A DNA stretch of 39,476 nucleotides from NCBI GenBank assembly GCA_031269335.1, contig JAISZI010000050.1:1-39476 (forward strand). The letters run 5' to 3'. Origin of the DNA: Puniceicoccales bacterium (GTDB lineage Bacteria > Verrucomicrobiota > Verrucomicrobiia > Opitutales > UBA953). Below, one piece after another: positions 25,347-33,400 of this stretch. The translations under genes were made by a program, and so were the position numbers. The notes under the pieces are model-generated. The model was given only the letters and a program-made list of their open reading frames with translations. It made no database searches and was not told where the DNA came from. Position 1 is the stretch's first letter. Each line of letters starts with the position of its first letter.

Positions 25347-25925
25347 TCAAGTTCCTCCACAATCAGGCGGCGGATCAATAGGCGGAATAGAGGTGTGAAT
25401 TACCCGCCGCATCGCTGAGAGCAAATCAGGATCGGAGATGTGTAATTTCGTGATTAGCTGACGGATGTCCTTTCTGAAAAGCCGATCCCTGACCAAGTCA
25501 TCGGCGTTCAAGTTAAGTTCGGCTATATGGTAGCGTGCCGCCACTGTGGTTCCGACCAACTTGCCGTCCTCCTTCTCAAAAATCTGAACATTGTAATCGC
25601 CTTCTTCGCAAGGATTTAGAAAACGAATACCTTTGTCCCGATCTTCGGAGGAAGGCCATTTATTGCTTTTGGCGTGGTTACAGTGGCGCGTTGCAGGAAA
25701 GAGGTTATTGTAATCGTGCCGTGCATCTCCTTCCAATTTGGGATTGTGGTGGTCAATTTCCATGCAGACTCGCCCCCCGCACGCTTCGACGTGAACAAGA
25801 GAATACGCACAACGCATCCCGAAGTCTTTCATCAAGGCGTCAAATGCACTCCGATAGGTGCTCTCGGTAAGTCGCTTGTCAGGCGTGTGCTTTCTTACGA
25901 TACGCGGGGTCGAAGAACTGCTCAT
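25347..25925 (-). CDS. HNH-type nuclease, gene C of a three-gene cassette
   Basis: A 192-residue protein with an HNH core at residues about 35-90: RCAYSLVHV, CGGRVCMEIDHHNPK (first His pair and Asp), YNNLFPATRHCNHAKSNKW (Asn and final His). The C-terminal 90 residues (LNADDLVRDRLFRKDIRQLI, LLSAMRRVIHTSIPPIDPPP) match no family I know. A stand-alone HNH nuclease of this size is the usual effector in several small bacterial defence systems (for example the PtuB partner in Septu), but no ATPase is present here. It overlaps gene B by 47 bp in another frame, so translation is probably coupled. G+C is clearly below the flanking core genes. The ATG at 25925 is used; later starts would remove conserved-looking N-terminal sequence. 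Confidence 0.8.
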   Translation of the reverse strand: MSSSSTPRIVRKHTPDKRLTESTYRSAFDALMKDFGMRCAYSLVHVEACGGRVCMEIDHHNPKLEGDARHDYNNLFPATRHCNHAKSNKWPSSEDRDKGIRFLNPCEEGDYNVQIFEKEDGKLVGTTVAARYHIAELNLNADDLVRDRLFRKDIRQLITKLHISDPDLLSAMRRVIHTSIPPIDPPPDCGGT

Positions 25926-26274
25926 ATTTTCTTAAATCTTGGAGCAATTGGCGTTGGATACTCGCCCGCTTTATTGAGGAAAGTCTTTCCTCAATGGACA
26001 TGTTGAAGTGTCCGCGTTTCGACTCCAAAAAATCGAACCTTTCCTGCTCGATTTTAGTCAATGTTTGGAGTGCGTTTTTCTTAGCCAAGTCATCAAACTC
26101 GACTTCAAGTTCGTCCGTCCAACGGGTGATGCTGTTAGCATTTTCACCAATGGATTCATCGGAAACGGCTTCCCCTACGCCCCTTACGCGGCGTTCCGAT
26201 GTTTCGCATCCAACGCTTATTGCTGTAAGGGGAGCAACTATTCCGGACTCGATACTTATTGCTGCGTTAGCCAT
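25879..26274 (-). CDS. unknown helical protein, gene B of the HNH cassette
   Basis: A 131-residue protein I do not recognise. The first 45 residues are of mixed composition. Residues about 50-125 are strongly helical and charged (RWTDELEVEFDDLAKKNALQ, LTKIEQERFDFLESKRGHF, IKRASIQRQLLQDLRKYEQF), suggesting a coiled coil or helical adaptor. No signal peptide or membrane span is visible. Its start ATGGCTAA overlaps the gene A stop codon by 8 bp, and its 3' end overlaps gene C by 47 bp, so the three are one translational unit. Local G+C is low (24 of 60 bases at 26041-26100). Confidence 0.7.
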   Translation of the reverse strand: MANAAISIESGIVAPLTAISVGCETSERRVRGVGEAVSDESIGENANSITRWTDELEVEFDDLAKKNALQTLTKIEQERFDFLESKRGHFNMSIEERLSSIKRASIQRQLLQDLRKYEQFFDPAYRKKAHA

Positions 26275-26836
26275 TAGTGGTGCTTTCTTTAGTTTTGTAG
26301 TCCGCCATTAGATCGAGGCAGACCAGATTGTAAAGCGGAATATCTGCGTGGAGTAACGCGACTTGGATAATCGGAAATTTCGTTTCCACATCACGCCTTT
26401 TTGCGAGGTCTTGAATAATGGTGGATTGGAAACCGATCTCTCCGTGATTGCCGCCAAAATGGGCAAAAGTAAGCCTGTTTATCAGGACTGGATTCAATAG
26501 GTGAGCGGTTTTAGGAATAACGAGATTGGAAGCAACCTCCTGATCCTCCAATGACCGGAAGTAATCGGCATGTTCCTCCCTGACCCCCCTGAGAACGTCA
26601 AGGGGGATGCAAACCTGAAAGACATCACCGCAGGTGTTTTGATCAACAAAAGCGAACCTAACCAACTTATTGCCTCCAGACGCATTGGCTCCACAGGGTT
26701 TGATCTCGTAGGCGTTGAAGAACATAAAGAGGGGTGGTCCTTTGGGGAACGCCTGTGAAGGAAAATTTATCGGTGGTGCAGCTTCGTTTTCCATGAAAGG
26801 TGAGCGTGGTTGAAATTTGTCCGGTTCTACCGCCAT
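26267..26836 (-). CDS. unknown globular protein, gene A of the HNH cassette
   Basis: A 189-residue cytoplasmic protein with no family I can name. Residues about 37-85 read as alternating strands (PLFMFFNAYEIKPCGANASG, LVRFAFVDQNTCGDVFQVCI), then helices (VLRGVREEHADYFRSLEDQE) and further strands (LTFAHFGGNHGEIGFQSTII), ending with LVCLDLMADYKTKES. The ATG at 26836 follows the tricorn stop codon by one base; a second ATG at 26794 is also possible. The protein could be a ligand-binding or sensor partner of the HNH protein, but that is only inferred from gene order. G+C is lower than in neighbouring core genes (26 of 60 at 26281-26340). Confidence 0.7.
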   Translation of the reverse strand: MAVEPDKFQPRSPFMENEAAPPINFPSQAFPKGPPLFMFFNAYEIKPCGANASGGNKLVRFAFVDQNTCGDVFQVCIPLDVLRGVREEHADYFRSLEDQEVASNLVIPKTAHLLNPVLINRLTFAHFGGNHGEIGFQSTIIQDLAKRRDVETKFPIIQVALLHADIPLYNLVCLDLMADYKTKESTTNG

Positions 26837-26837
26837 C

Positions 26838-29800
26838 TCATTTCTTTTTCACGGGGTCGGCGGGCTTGGCAGGCCATTTTTTGGGGGCGGCTTTCATGCG
26901 TTTGAGGACTTCTACGATGCCGCGTTCGAGTTGGAGGTCGCGTCCGGCGGCGGTGGATTTGGGATCGTTTTCGATTTCGATGTCGGGATCGACGCCGTGT
27001 CCTTCAATTATCCAACGTCCTTTGACGTCGTTTGTGCCGCGCAAGGGGACGGTTACTCGACCACCGTCAAGGAGGGGACCGACGCCGGAAATGCCGACGA
27101 CGCCGCCCCACGTGCGTTTGCCGATAAGAGGACCGATGCCTGCTGCGCGGAAATACCAGGGGAAGATGTCGCCGTCGCTTCCGGAGTTTTCGTTAATGAG
27201 GCAGACTTGGTGGCCGTGTCGGGCGAGGTTGGGGTAGGCACCGGGTATTTCTCCGGGACCGCCGAAGCGTGTGCCGAGGAGTTTTTGGTTGAGGCGCATG
27301 ATGATCCATTGGGAAATGTTGCCGCCGCCGTTGCTTCGGACGTCTATGATGAGGCCTTCTTTACGGAGTTGGGGATAATACCATTTTATGAATTCGTAGG
27401 CTCCGGCTGCGCCCATATCTGGAATGTGGAGGTAACCGACTCGTCCGCCGGTGGCTTTGGTAACGCGGGCGTGGCGATCCAGAACGAAGTCGAGGTAACG
27501 GAGATTTCGTTCGCTGGTGAGGGGGAGGCAAGTGACTTTGCGTGCGCCTTCCGCCGTTGGTTTGTTATTGAGCGTGAGGGTGATGGGGTCGGTGCGGTGC
27601 CGGAGGAGGCGGTAGGGGTTGTCGTTGCCGGTGAGCGGTTGACCGTCAATGGCGAGGACGTAATCGCCGAGGCGGGCATCAACACCGGGTTCGGTAAGGG
27701 GGGCGCGGTAACGCGGTTCCTGATTCTGACCGGAGTAGATTTGGGCGATGACGTAACGATTATTCTTAGGATCGAGTTCAAACCGGCAGCCGAGCAGACC
27801 GGTAACGGGGCGTTTCGGGTGAACGTATTCGCCGCCCTGGACGTAGGCGTGGCTGACGCTGAGTTCGCCAAGCATTTCGACAAGGACGTAGCTCAGGTCG
27901 GCGCGATGCGTGACGTGCGGGAGGAGGCTGCGATAGCGTTTCCCAATCGCTTCCCAATCATTGCCGTGGAGGTTTCGCACATAAAAGAAATCGCGGAATT
28001 TGCGCCATGCTTCGGTGAACATTTCGTTCCACTCGACGGCGGGGATGCTATCCGCCGCCATGCTTTCGGTTTTGACGGTTGTGACGGGGGCGCCCGGCCG
28101 CGGTTCAACACTTTTGAGACCGCCGTCGCTGGAAAAAACGAGGTGCGAGAAGTCTGGCGCGAGGGAATAACCGCCGACGCCGGAGAGAAGCCTCTGCTCT
28201 TTGCGTTCCTTCACGTTGTAGCACATCAGGTTAGGCGCACGTTCGGATTCGCGGCCATAATAACCGGCGGAATAGTTGACATAGTAAATGTATTTATCAC
28301 CGGCGGAGAGAGAGCCGTAGTTCTCGGAGGAAACGGGGAGGCGGACGACGCGGGATTCGATACCGTCCCAATCTATGGAGGTGCGGGGGCGGCTCGCTGC
28401 GGGAGATGCTTTTTTGGCAACAGGAGCCTTCCCGGCGGCTGGTTTCTTGTCTTTGGCGGCAGCGGAGGCGGGTTCTTTTTTGGCGACGCTTTTCTTATTG
28501 TCGGCGAGAGCGGTGGGACCGTCGTCAAATTCTGGTGCAAAGGGATTCGGCACGCTTTTGTTCAAGAGAATGGCGAAGATACCGGTATTGCGATTTCCGG
28601 CGAAATTCCATTCCACGCTGCTGTGTTGCGGGGCGAACTCGCGGCGGGAGAGAAACCAGAGGTATTTTCCGGAAGGGTCCCACACGGGCGAACTGGAGTC
28701 GAAGAGCGCGGGTGAAACCGGGCGAGTTTTGCGGGTGGTTATCTCGTGGACATAGAGGCGCGAAAAACCCTGCACATCAGATTCACTGTAAGCGAGGTAG
28801 TATCCACAAGGGGAGAAACGTCCGGCTGATGCGTATCCGCTGCGCGCTTTGTAGATGCGGACGGGTTCGCCGCGTTTGAAACGCACGCCGGTGCTTTTGT
28901 CGTTTTTACCTTTGCCGGCGGGCGAGTCGATGAGAGGGACGATCCAGAGATTTGCCCCGACATCAGTCACGGAAATAAATCGTCCGCAGGGGGAAAGCTG
29001 AAGGTCGTTGAGTTGGCGGTTAAATTTTTTGGTGAGCTGGACGGGGGCGTTTTCGCCTTTGGCGTCTTGAATCCAAATTTGCTCTTCGCCCGATTTATCC
29101 GAAATGAAGACGATGTTTTTGCCATCACGCGTCCAAACTGGACGGCGTTCGTGGGCGTCGCTCGAATTCGTGAAATTGCGCACGTAGCCCTTGCTCACGG
29201 GCACGGAAAACAAATCACCGCGGGCGGCGACGGCGACGCGCCCGGAACCCGGACCAGCGGCGAAATCTTCGATGCGCCTCGATACGTTAATGTGAGTCGG
29301 GCGAATCGCGAGGCCGTCATGAGGGACGCGAACGGCGATTTTGGTGAAACGCGTCGCCTCGTTAGTCGCCCGTGTGTCGAAGATGACAAGCTCACCCGCC
29401 AACTCGAAGACGATGCGTCCGGCGCCGTCGCCCGATGCCCAACGGACGTCCCACAGGCGTTCGTGGGTAAGTTGCGCAATTTGTCCGGTCTTGGTGTCGT
29501 AGGAAAAAAGGTTCAGCGTGCCTGTGCGGTCGGAAGCGAAATAGATTTTGTCGCCGATCCACACCGGGTCGCGTTCTGAGCGGCGGTTGTTGTCGAGGCG
29601 CTTGGTGGTCTTCGTTTTCAGGTCAAAAATGGTCAAGTATTGGGTCATGCCGCCTTGGTAACGTTTCCATGCCCGAAAATCGCGGAAATGCGGCGAATAG
29701 ACTAATTTCGTCCCGTCCGGCGAAAATTCGCCCGCGCCGGCGTGATGGGGACCGACTTTTTTCGGGAGTCCGCCCGAAAAAGGCACGGTGTAGAGCGTGC

Positions 29801-30260
29801 CGCGTTCCGTCACAGAATTGGAATCGCGCAGCGAACGGAAAAGGATGTTTTTACCGTCGGGCGTCCAACCATAGACGAGGTTGTCGGAGCCGCCTAATGG
29901 CGACATCGCCGCTCCGGAGGGGTAAAATGTCAGCTGCCGCGGCGTTCCTCCCTCCGCCGGAATCACATAAACTTGCTCGTCGCCGTCGTATTGCCCCGTG
30001 AAAGCTATCCATTTTCCGTCGGGTGAAAATCGCGGGAATATCTCCTGCCCGGGGTGCGCTGTGAGGCGAATGGCACTGCCGCCCTTTGCGGGTGCCTTCC
30101 AGATGTCGCCGCCATGACAAAAAGCAACGAAGTCCCCGTGGATATCGGGGAATCGCAACAGTTTTGTCGCTGACGCAACCGGTGTTTCCGCAACCGGCGC
30201 GGCGGCGGCACTTGCCACCGCTGCGGATAATATCAAAGAAGTGATGAAACTACGAAACAC
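26838..30260 (-). CDS. tricorn-type S41 peptidase with exported N-terminus
   Basis: An 1140-residue protein resembling tricorn protease, which trims oligopeptides. A signal peptide (residues 1-21, SLILSAAVASAAAAPVA) suggests periplasmic location. Beta-propeller repeats follow: FSPDGKWIAFTGQYDGDEQVY and other TolB-like blades to about 340, and a second propeller to about 740, interrupted near 590-630 by a Lys/Ala/Pro-rich linker. The C-terminal third holds the core domain, a PDZ-like domain (GLLGCRFELDPKN), and the S41 catalytic part with His near 803 (ELSVSHAYVQGG) and Ser near 1028 in NENSGSDGDIFPW. The start is GTG 30260; no ATG fits in frame. It runs directly into gene A of the HNH cassette, one base later. 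Confidence 0.93.
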   Translation of the reverse strand: MFRSFITSLILSAAVASAAAAPVAETPVASATKLLRFPDIHGDFVAFCHGGDIWKAPAKGGSAIRLTAHPGQEIFPRFSPDGKWIAFTGQYDGDEQVYVIPAEGGTPRQLTFYPSGAAMSPLGGSDNLVYGWTPDGKNILFRSLRDSNSVTERGTLYTVPFSGGLPKKVGPHHAGAGEFSPDGTKLVYSPHFRDFRAWKRYQGGMTQYLTIFDLKTKTTKRLDNNRRSERDPVWIGDKIYFASDRTGTLNLFSYDTKTGQIAQLTHERLWDVRWASGDGAGRIVFELAGELVIFDTRATNEATRFTKIAVRVPHDGLAIRPTHINVSRRIEDFAAGPGSGRVAVAARGDLFSVPVSKGYVRNFTNSSDAHERRPVWTRDGKNIVFISDKSGEEQIWIQDAKGENAPVQLTKKFNRQLNDLQLSPCGRFISVTDVGANLWIVPLIDSPAGKGKNDKSTGVRFKRGEPVRIYKARSGYASAGRFSPCGYYLAYSESDVQGFSRLYVHEITTRKTRPVSPALFDSSSPVWDPSGKYLWFLSRREFAPQHSSVEWNFAGNRNTGIFAILLNKSVPNPFAPEFDDGPTALADNKKSVAKKEPASAAAKDKKPAAGKAPVAKKASPAASRPRTSIDWDGIESRVVRLPVSSENYGSLSAGDKYIYYVNYSAGYYGRESERAPNLMCYNVKERKEQRLLSGVGGYSLAPDFSHLVFSSDGGLKSVEPRPGAPVTTVKTESMAADSIPAVEWNEMFTEAWRKFRDFFYVRNLHGNDWEAIGKRYRSLLPHVTHRADLSYVLVEMLGELSVSHAYVQGGEYVHPKRPVTGLLGCRFELDPKNNRYVIAQIYSGQNQEPRYRAPLTEPGVDARLGDYVLAIDGQPLTGNDNPYRLLRHRTDPITLTLNNKPTAEGARKVTCLPLTSERNLRYLDFVLDRHARVTKATGGRVGYLHIPDMGAAGAYEFIKWYYPQLRKEGLIIDVRSNGGGNISQWIIMRLNQKLLGTRFGGPGEIPGAYPNLARHGHQVCLINENSGSDGDIFPWYFRAAGIGPLIGKRTWGGVVGISGVGPLLDGGRVTVPLRGTNDVKGRWIIEGHGVDPDIEIENDPKSTAAGRDLQLERGIVEVLKRMKAAPKKWPAKPADPVKKK

Positions 30261-30426
30261 GGCTAAAAAAGATTGGTTTGCTGTAAGATTGAGTGAAGAG
30301 CATCAAGACAGGCGTTTGGGCAATTGGTTCAATTCTCGTTTGCAAGAGCGGCGACACCCTCCTCCGCTTGAAACAAGCGCGATGGAGAAAACAACGAGCA
30401 CGGAAACAATTTCGCTGCCGAGGCGA

Positions 30427-31212
30427 CTATTTTGGGTCAGGCAGATGTTTTTTAATGTCTGGGATTATGGCGTCCGCCCATATTTTATAGCCGCTTTGGC
30501 GCAAGTAAAGTCCGTCTTCGTAGAAAATGTCGTCTCGTTGAGAGCCGTTTTTATTAAGGAGCGATTCGTTAATGTTTTTGAAGAAGACGGTTTTATTATC
30601 GGCGAATACAGTGATAAGGGCGTTGATTTCGTCGTTTTTCTTACGCCGCAGGTCTGTTGCGGTTTTTCCTCGGGGAAAAATTGCCATCAAGATTATTTTC
30701 ACCGCTGGTTTACGGGATTTGATTTCTTGAATGATGGCTTTGATACCGGCGGCTACGGTGGCTGGCGGAACACCGCCGTAGGGGTTATTGTTTTCCATGG
30801 CGCCTATGGCGAGGACGATGACTTTGGGGTCGCCCTTCCCGTCAAGGTGCCCGTTTTGGATGCGGTAGAGGACGTTTTCAATGCGGTCGCTGGAAATGCC
30901 AAAGTTAACTGCTTTGAGAGGAGCAAGTTGCGCTTCCCAGATGGGCGCGCCGCCCGCTGGGAATGTCCACGCGTGCGTGAGGGTGTCGCCGAGGAAGAGG
31001 ACGTCGTAGCCGCCTTCTTTGGCGAGGTTGTTGTTTTGCCGGAAAGCGAATTGCCAGCCCGGATTGTCTTTCGGGACCGGTTCGGGGACATTGGCGGCGT
31101 GCGCGGCAACGGCGGCGAAAAGGAAGAGCACGCCGGCGGAGAGGGCGGAGACGACTGAAAATCGTGTCCGGCACGGATGTTTTGTAAGTAGTTGTCGTGG
31201 TTTTAGTTGCAT
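30427..31212 (-). CDS. SGNH/GDSL-like protein with degenerate active site
   Basis: A 261-residue exported protein closely similar in layout to the SGNH hydrolase at 33401-34159. The signal peptide spans about residues 1-40 (ending AAVAAHAAN) after a long basic n-region. Block I reads DVLFLGDTLTHAW where the paralogue has GDSL, so the nucleophile Ser is Thr. Block III reads AIGAMENNN in place of IGTNDN, losing the catalytic Asn. Block V reads YEDGLYLRQSGY instead of KDEIHLRAPGY, so the catalytic His is Tyr. The fold-defining segments are intact (NFGISSDRIENVLYRIQNG). It is probably a non-catalytic binding or scaffold protein. The start ATG 31212 is 13 bases after the namZ stop, implying one transcript. 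Confidence 0.85.
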   Translation of the reverse strand: MQLKPRQLLTKHPCRTRFSVVSALSAGVLFLFAAVAAHAANVPEPVPKDNPGWQFAFRQNNNLAKEGGYDVLFLGDTLTHAWTFPAGGAPIWEAQLAPLKAVNFGISSDRIENVLYRIQNGHLDGKGDPKVIVLAIGAMENNNPYGGVPPATVAAGIKAIIQEIKSRKPAVKIILMAIFPRGKTATDLRRKKNDEINALITVFADNKTVFFKNINESLLNKNGSQRDDIFYEDGLYLRQSGYKIWADAIIPDIKKHLPDPK

Positions 31213-31225
31213 TGCGAAAAAGAAG

Positions 31226-32554
31226 TTAGGTGTAGAGCCAATGGCGGCGCGACCAATTTTGGAATTGGAGTGCTTCGCGTGCCCAGCGGGAAGTCCAGGT
31301 TGAAATGTCGGCTTTTGCGCCGCGTTTGCATAGGTCTTGAAAAAAAGATTCACAGCCGGTGTGCTTGTTAAAGAGATCGCGCCTCGCGGGAGTTAATGCG
31401 GAAAATGGATTTTTTTTATTCCAGAGGCAAGAAAGTTGCATCATATAAAAATTCAATTCAGTGAGGCGGATAGTGTTCCAGTTTGTGATGGAGAGATAGA
31501 CGCCGCGGGTGCCGTCGCGCAGGGTGACGATACCGAGACCGAGGCCGCGGATCTTTTTGGCGCGCAGGGCGCGTTCGACTTCTTCGGGTTTTTTACCTGC
31601 AAAGCGGATTAGGCGAAAAGGATACCAAGTGTTTGAGCCGTGGGAGAAATCGTCGAGTTGGCAGCCGAGACCGGTCATGGGGTAACCTTCGGCGGAGTCT
31701 ATGTGCGGGATGCGGGGCGAGGTGGGTATCCAACGCAACCCGGTGTCAATCCAACGCATTTCGCGGTGCCAGCCGCGCATTTTGATTACTTCGAGTATTC
31801 CGTTTTTATGCGCGGTGTTGCTTAATTTGAGCCAGCCCGGTGTGCGTGTTGCGGCGAGGGCGAGTTCGCCGATTGTCAATCCGTGGACGTAAGGGACTTG
31901 GAATGGACCGACGTAACTTATCCATTTTTTGTCGAGACCCGGACCGTCCACTTTCAGCCCCCCGAGCGGGTTCGGGCGGTCGAGCACCATCACTTTCACA
32001 CCGGCGTCGAAACAGCTTTCGAGGGCGTATTTCATGCAGCTAACATAAGTGTAGGAACGTGAGCCGATGTCTTGGAGATCGATGAGCATGACATCGAGAC
32101 CGGCGAGCATTTCTGCCGTGGGGCGTCGGGTTTTTCCGTAGAGTGAAAAAACGGGCAATCCGGTGCGGAGGTCTGTTGTGTTTTGCAAGGGGACGTCGGC
32201 GGCGGCCTTGCCGTCGATTCCGTGTTCGGGACCAAAAAGTTTTGCGAGGCGCACGCCCGGGGCGCGGCGTAAAACATCAATTGTTTTCTCGCCGAACCTG
32301 TTGACGCCGGCGGGGTGAGTCAACAGTCCGACACGTTTGCCCCGAATTTTTGCAAAGCCTTCTTCTGCAAGCGTATCAATACCCAACAACACCCGTGCTT
32401 CCTGCGGCGGCACGGGCGAAGTTTTCTCGGATGTGAGGCGGCGTCTTTTTGCGTTTAAGATTCGGGGAGGTGGCGTTATCTGCGCGGTCAACGACGGCAC
32501 CATCGCAGCGGAGAGCGCGAGCGGGAGGCTCTGGATAAAAACGCGGCGTTGCAT
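31226..32554 (-). CDS. namZ: exo-beta-N-acetylmuramidase NamZ-like (DUF1343)
   Basis: A 442-residue exported protein of the DUF1343 family, whose characterised members remove terminal MurNAc from peptidoglycan fragments during cell-wall recycling. The N-terminus MQRRVFIQSLPLALSAAMVP has a twin-Arg-like pattern and decides the ATG at 32554. Family motifs: GLLTHPAGVNRFGEKTIDVL, KLFGPEHGIDGKA, VFSLYGKTRRPTAEMLAGLD, MLIDLQDIGSRSYTYVSCM, VLDRPNPLGG, GPFQVPYVHGLTIGELA, and GLGCQLDDFSHGSN. The C-terminal LRLTELNFYMMQL-like part is present as NTIRLTELNFYMMQ. The degenerate SGNH gene follows by 13 bp in the same operon. Confidence 0.9.
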   Translation of the reverse strand: MQRRVFIQSLPLALSAAMVPSLTAQITPPPRILNAKRRRLTSEKTSPVPPQEARVLLGIDTLAEEGFAKIRGKRVGLLTHPAGVNRFGEKTIDVLRRAPGVRLAKLFGPEHGIDGKAAADVPLQNTTDLRTGLPVFSLYGKTRRPTAEMLAGLDVMLIDLQDIGSRSYTYVSCMKYALESCFDAGVKVMVLDRPNPLGGLKVDGPGLDKKWISYVGPFQVPYVHGLTIGELALAATRTPGWLKLSNTAHKNGILEVIKMRGWHREMRWIDTGLRWIPTSPRIPHIDSAEGYPMTGLGCQLDDFSHGSNTWYPFRLIRFAGKKPEEVERALRAKKIRGLGLGIVTLRDGTRGVYLSITNWNTIRLTELNFYMMQLSCLWNKKNPFSALTPARRDLFNKHTGCESFFQDLCKRGAKADISTWTSRWAREALQFQNWSRRHWLYT

Positions 32555-32647
32555 GGTCGGACAAGTGGGAGCGTTCGCCCCGTAGGGCAAGCGGAAAAGT
32601 TGGCGATCTATGTTGGGAAGTGCTTCTTTTGGAAAAGCGGAAAAAGC

Positions 32648-32688
32648 AAAAAAACGCCGCTCCGTTTTTTAGGGGAGCAGCGTTTTTT
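32648..32688 (-). terminator. bidirectional rho-independent terminator
   Basis: A stem of 9 bp with one mismatch (CGCCGCTCC at 32655-32663 with GGAGCAGCG at 32674-32682) is flanked by A-runs and T-runs on both sides. On the minus strand it lies about 40 bp past the end of the gene at 32730 and ends in a seven-T run; it also insulates namZ. Confidence 0.8.
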
Positions 32689-32729
32689 CAATACGGGATG
32701 GTTTAACGATTCCATCCAGATACTATTTG

Positions 32730-33281
32730 TTACTCGGCACTTTTGGCACGTTCTTGGGCTTTTTCCCAAACGCTATCTTCGCCGAGACGGTCTGCGGCGG
32801 CTTTGAACGCGCCGAGATACTGTTTTGTTTTCTTCGCAGAGACGGCATTCAACTCTTTTTCGGTGGCGTGTTTAGCCACGAAACGGTTGAAGTCATACTT
32901 TTCGAGGATTTTGCTGACATCGGCACCTTTGACTGGTTCTTCGCCTTTATCAAGGAGTTCGTCATAGACCCACGCGGCGTGCATGGCGGCACCGAGGTCT
33001 TCTTTACCGACGACGTCGATCTGGGCAATGATGGGCGGAATGGCGGTTTTCGCTTCGGCGATGTATTGGAACCAACGTTTGTTGAGGTTGCCATAACCTT
33101 TTTTGCGGGCGCGATACGCCTCGTAGCTCGCTTTAGTCTCGCGGGCTTTTATGGTGATTGCCGAGATTTTTTTCTCGGCTGCCGGTGCTCCCTGTGCGGT
33201 GGTGACGACTGAAGTGTCGGTAGCGATGCCCCCAAGGACGACTGCGGCGGCGAGGAACGCTGTGATAGTTAGTTTTTTCAT
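32730..33281 (-). CDS. small secreted helical protein of unknown function
   Basis: A 183-residue product not recognised as any family. A Sec signal peptide covers about residues 1-31 (KKLTITAFLAAAVVLGG, Ala-rich site near QGAPA). The mature part is Lys/Ala-rich and mainly helical (ITIKARETKASYEAYRARKK, LGAAMHAAWVYDELLDKGE, KKTKQYLGAFKAAADRLGED). No Cys is present. It is monocistronic, with its own terminator at 32648-32688 and the intact SGNH hydrolase gene upstream on the same strand. A periplasmic or extracellular helical protein is as far as the sequence goes. Confidence 0.75.
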   Translation of the reverse strand: MKKLTITAFLAAAVVLGGIATDTSVVTTAQGAPAAEKKISAITIKARETKASYEAYRARKKGYGNLNKRWFQYIAEAKTAIPPIIAQIDVVGKEDLGAAMHAAWVYDELLDKGEEPVKGADVSKILEKYDFNRFVAKHATEKELNAVSAKKTKQYLGAFKAAADRLGEDSVWEKAQERAKSAE

Positions 33282-33400
33282 GTTACTTACTGCGATGAGT
33301 GTGTGTTGTTGTTGTGTTGTATTTACTGGTTTGCTGTTAGCTGTGTTTTTCGGTTTTCCGGTGACTCGGAAATTGGTCAGACAAAGTGCGTGGTGGCACG

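Noticed and set aside
25347-25925. Septu (PtuAB) defence system
   Set aside because: The HNH protein alone is compatible with a PtuB-like role, but no PtuA-type ATPase is adjacent and the two partners look different.
26817-28715. 632-codon open frame antisense to the tricorn-type gene
   Set aside because: Gly/Val/Glu-rich shadow with no family signal; the opposite strand has complete catalytic motifs.
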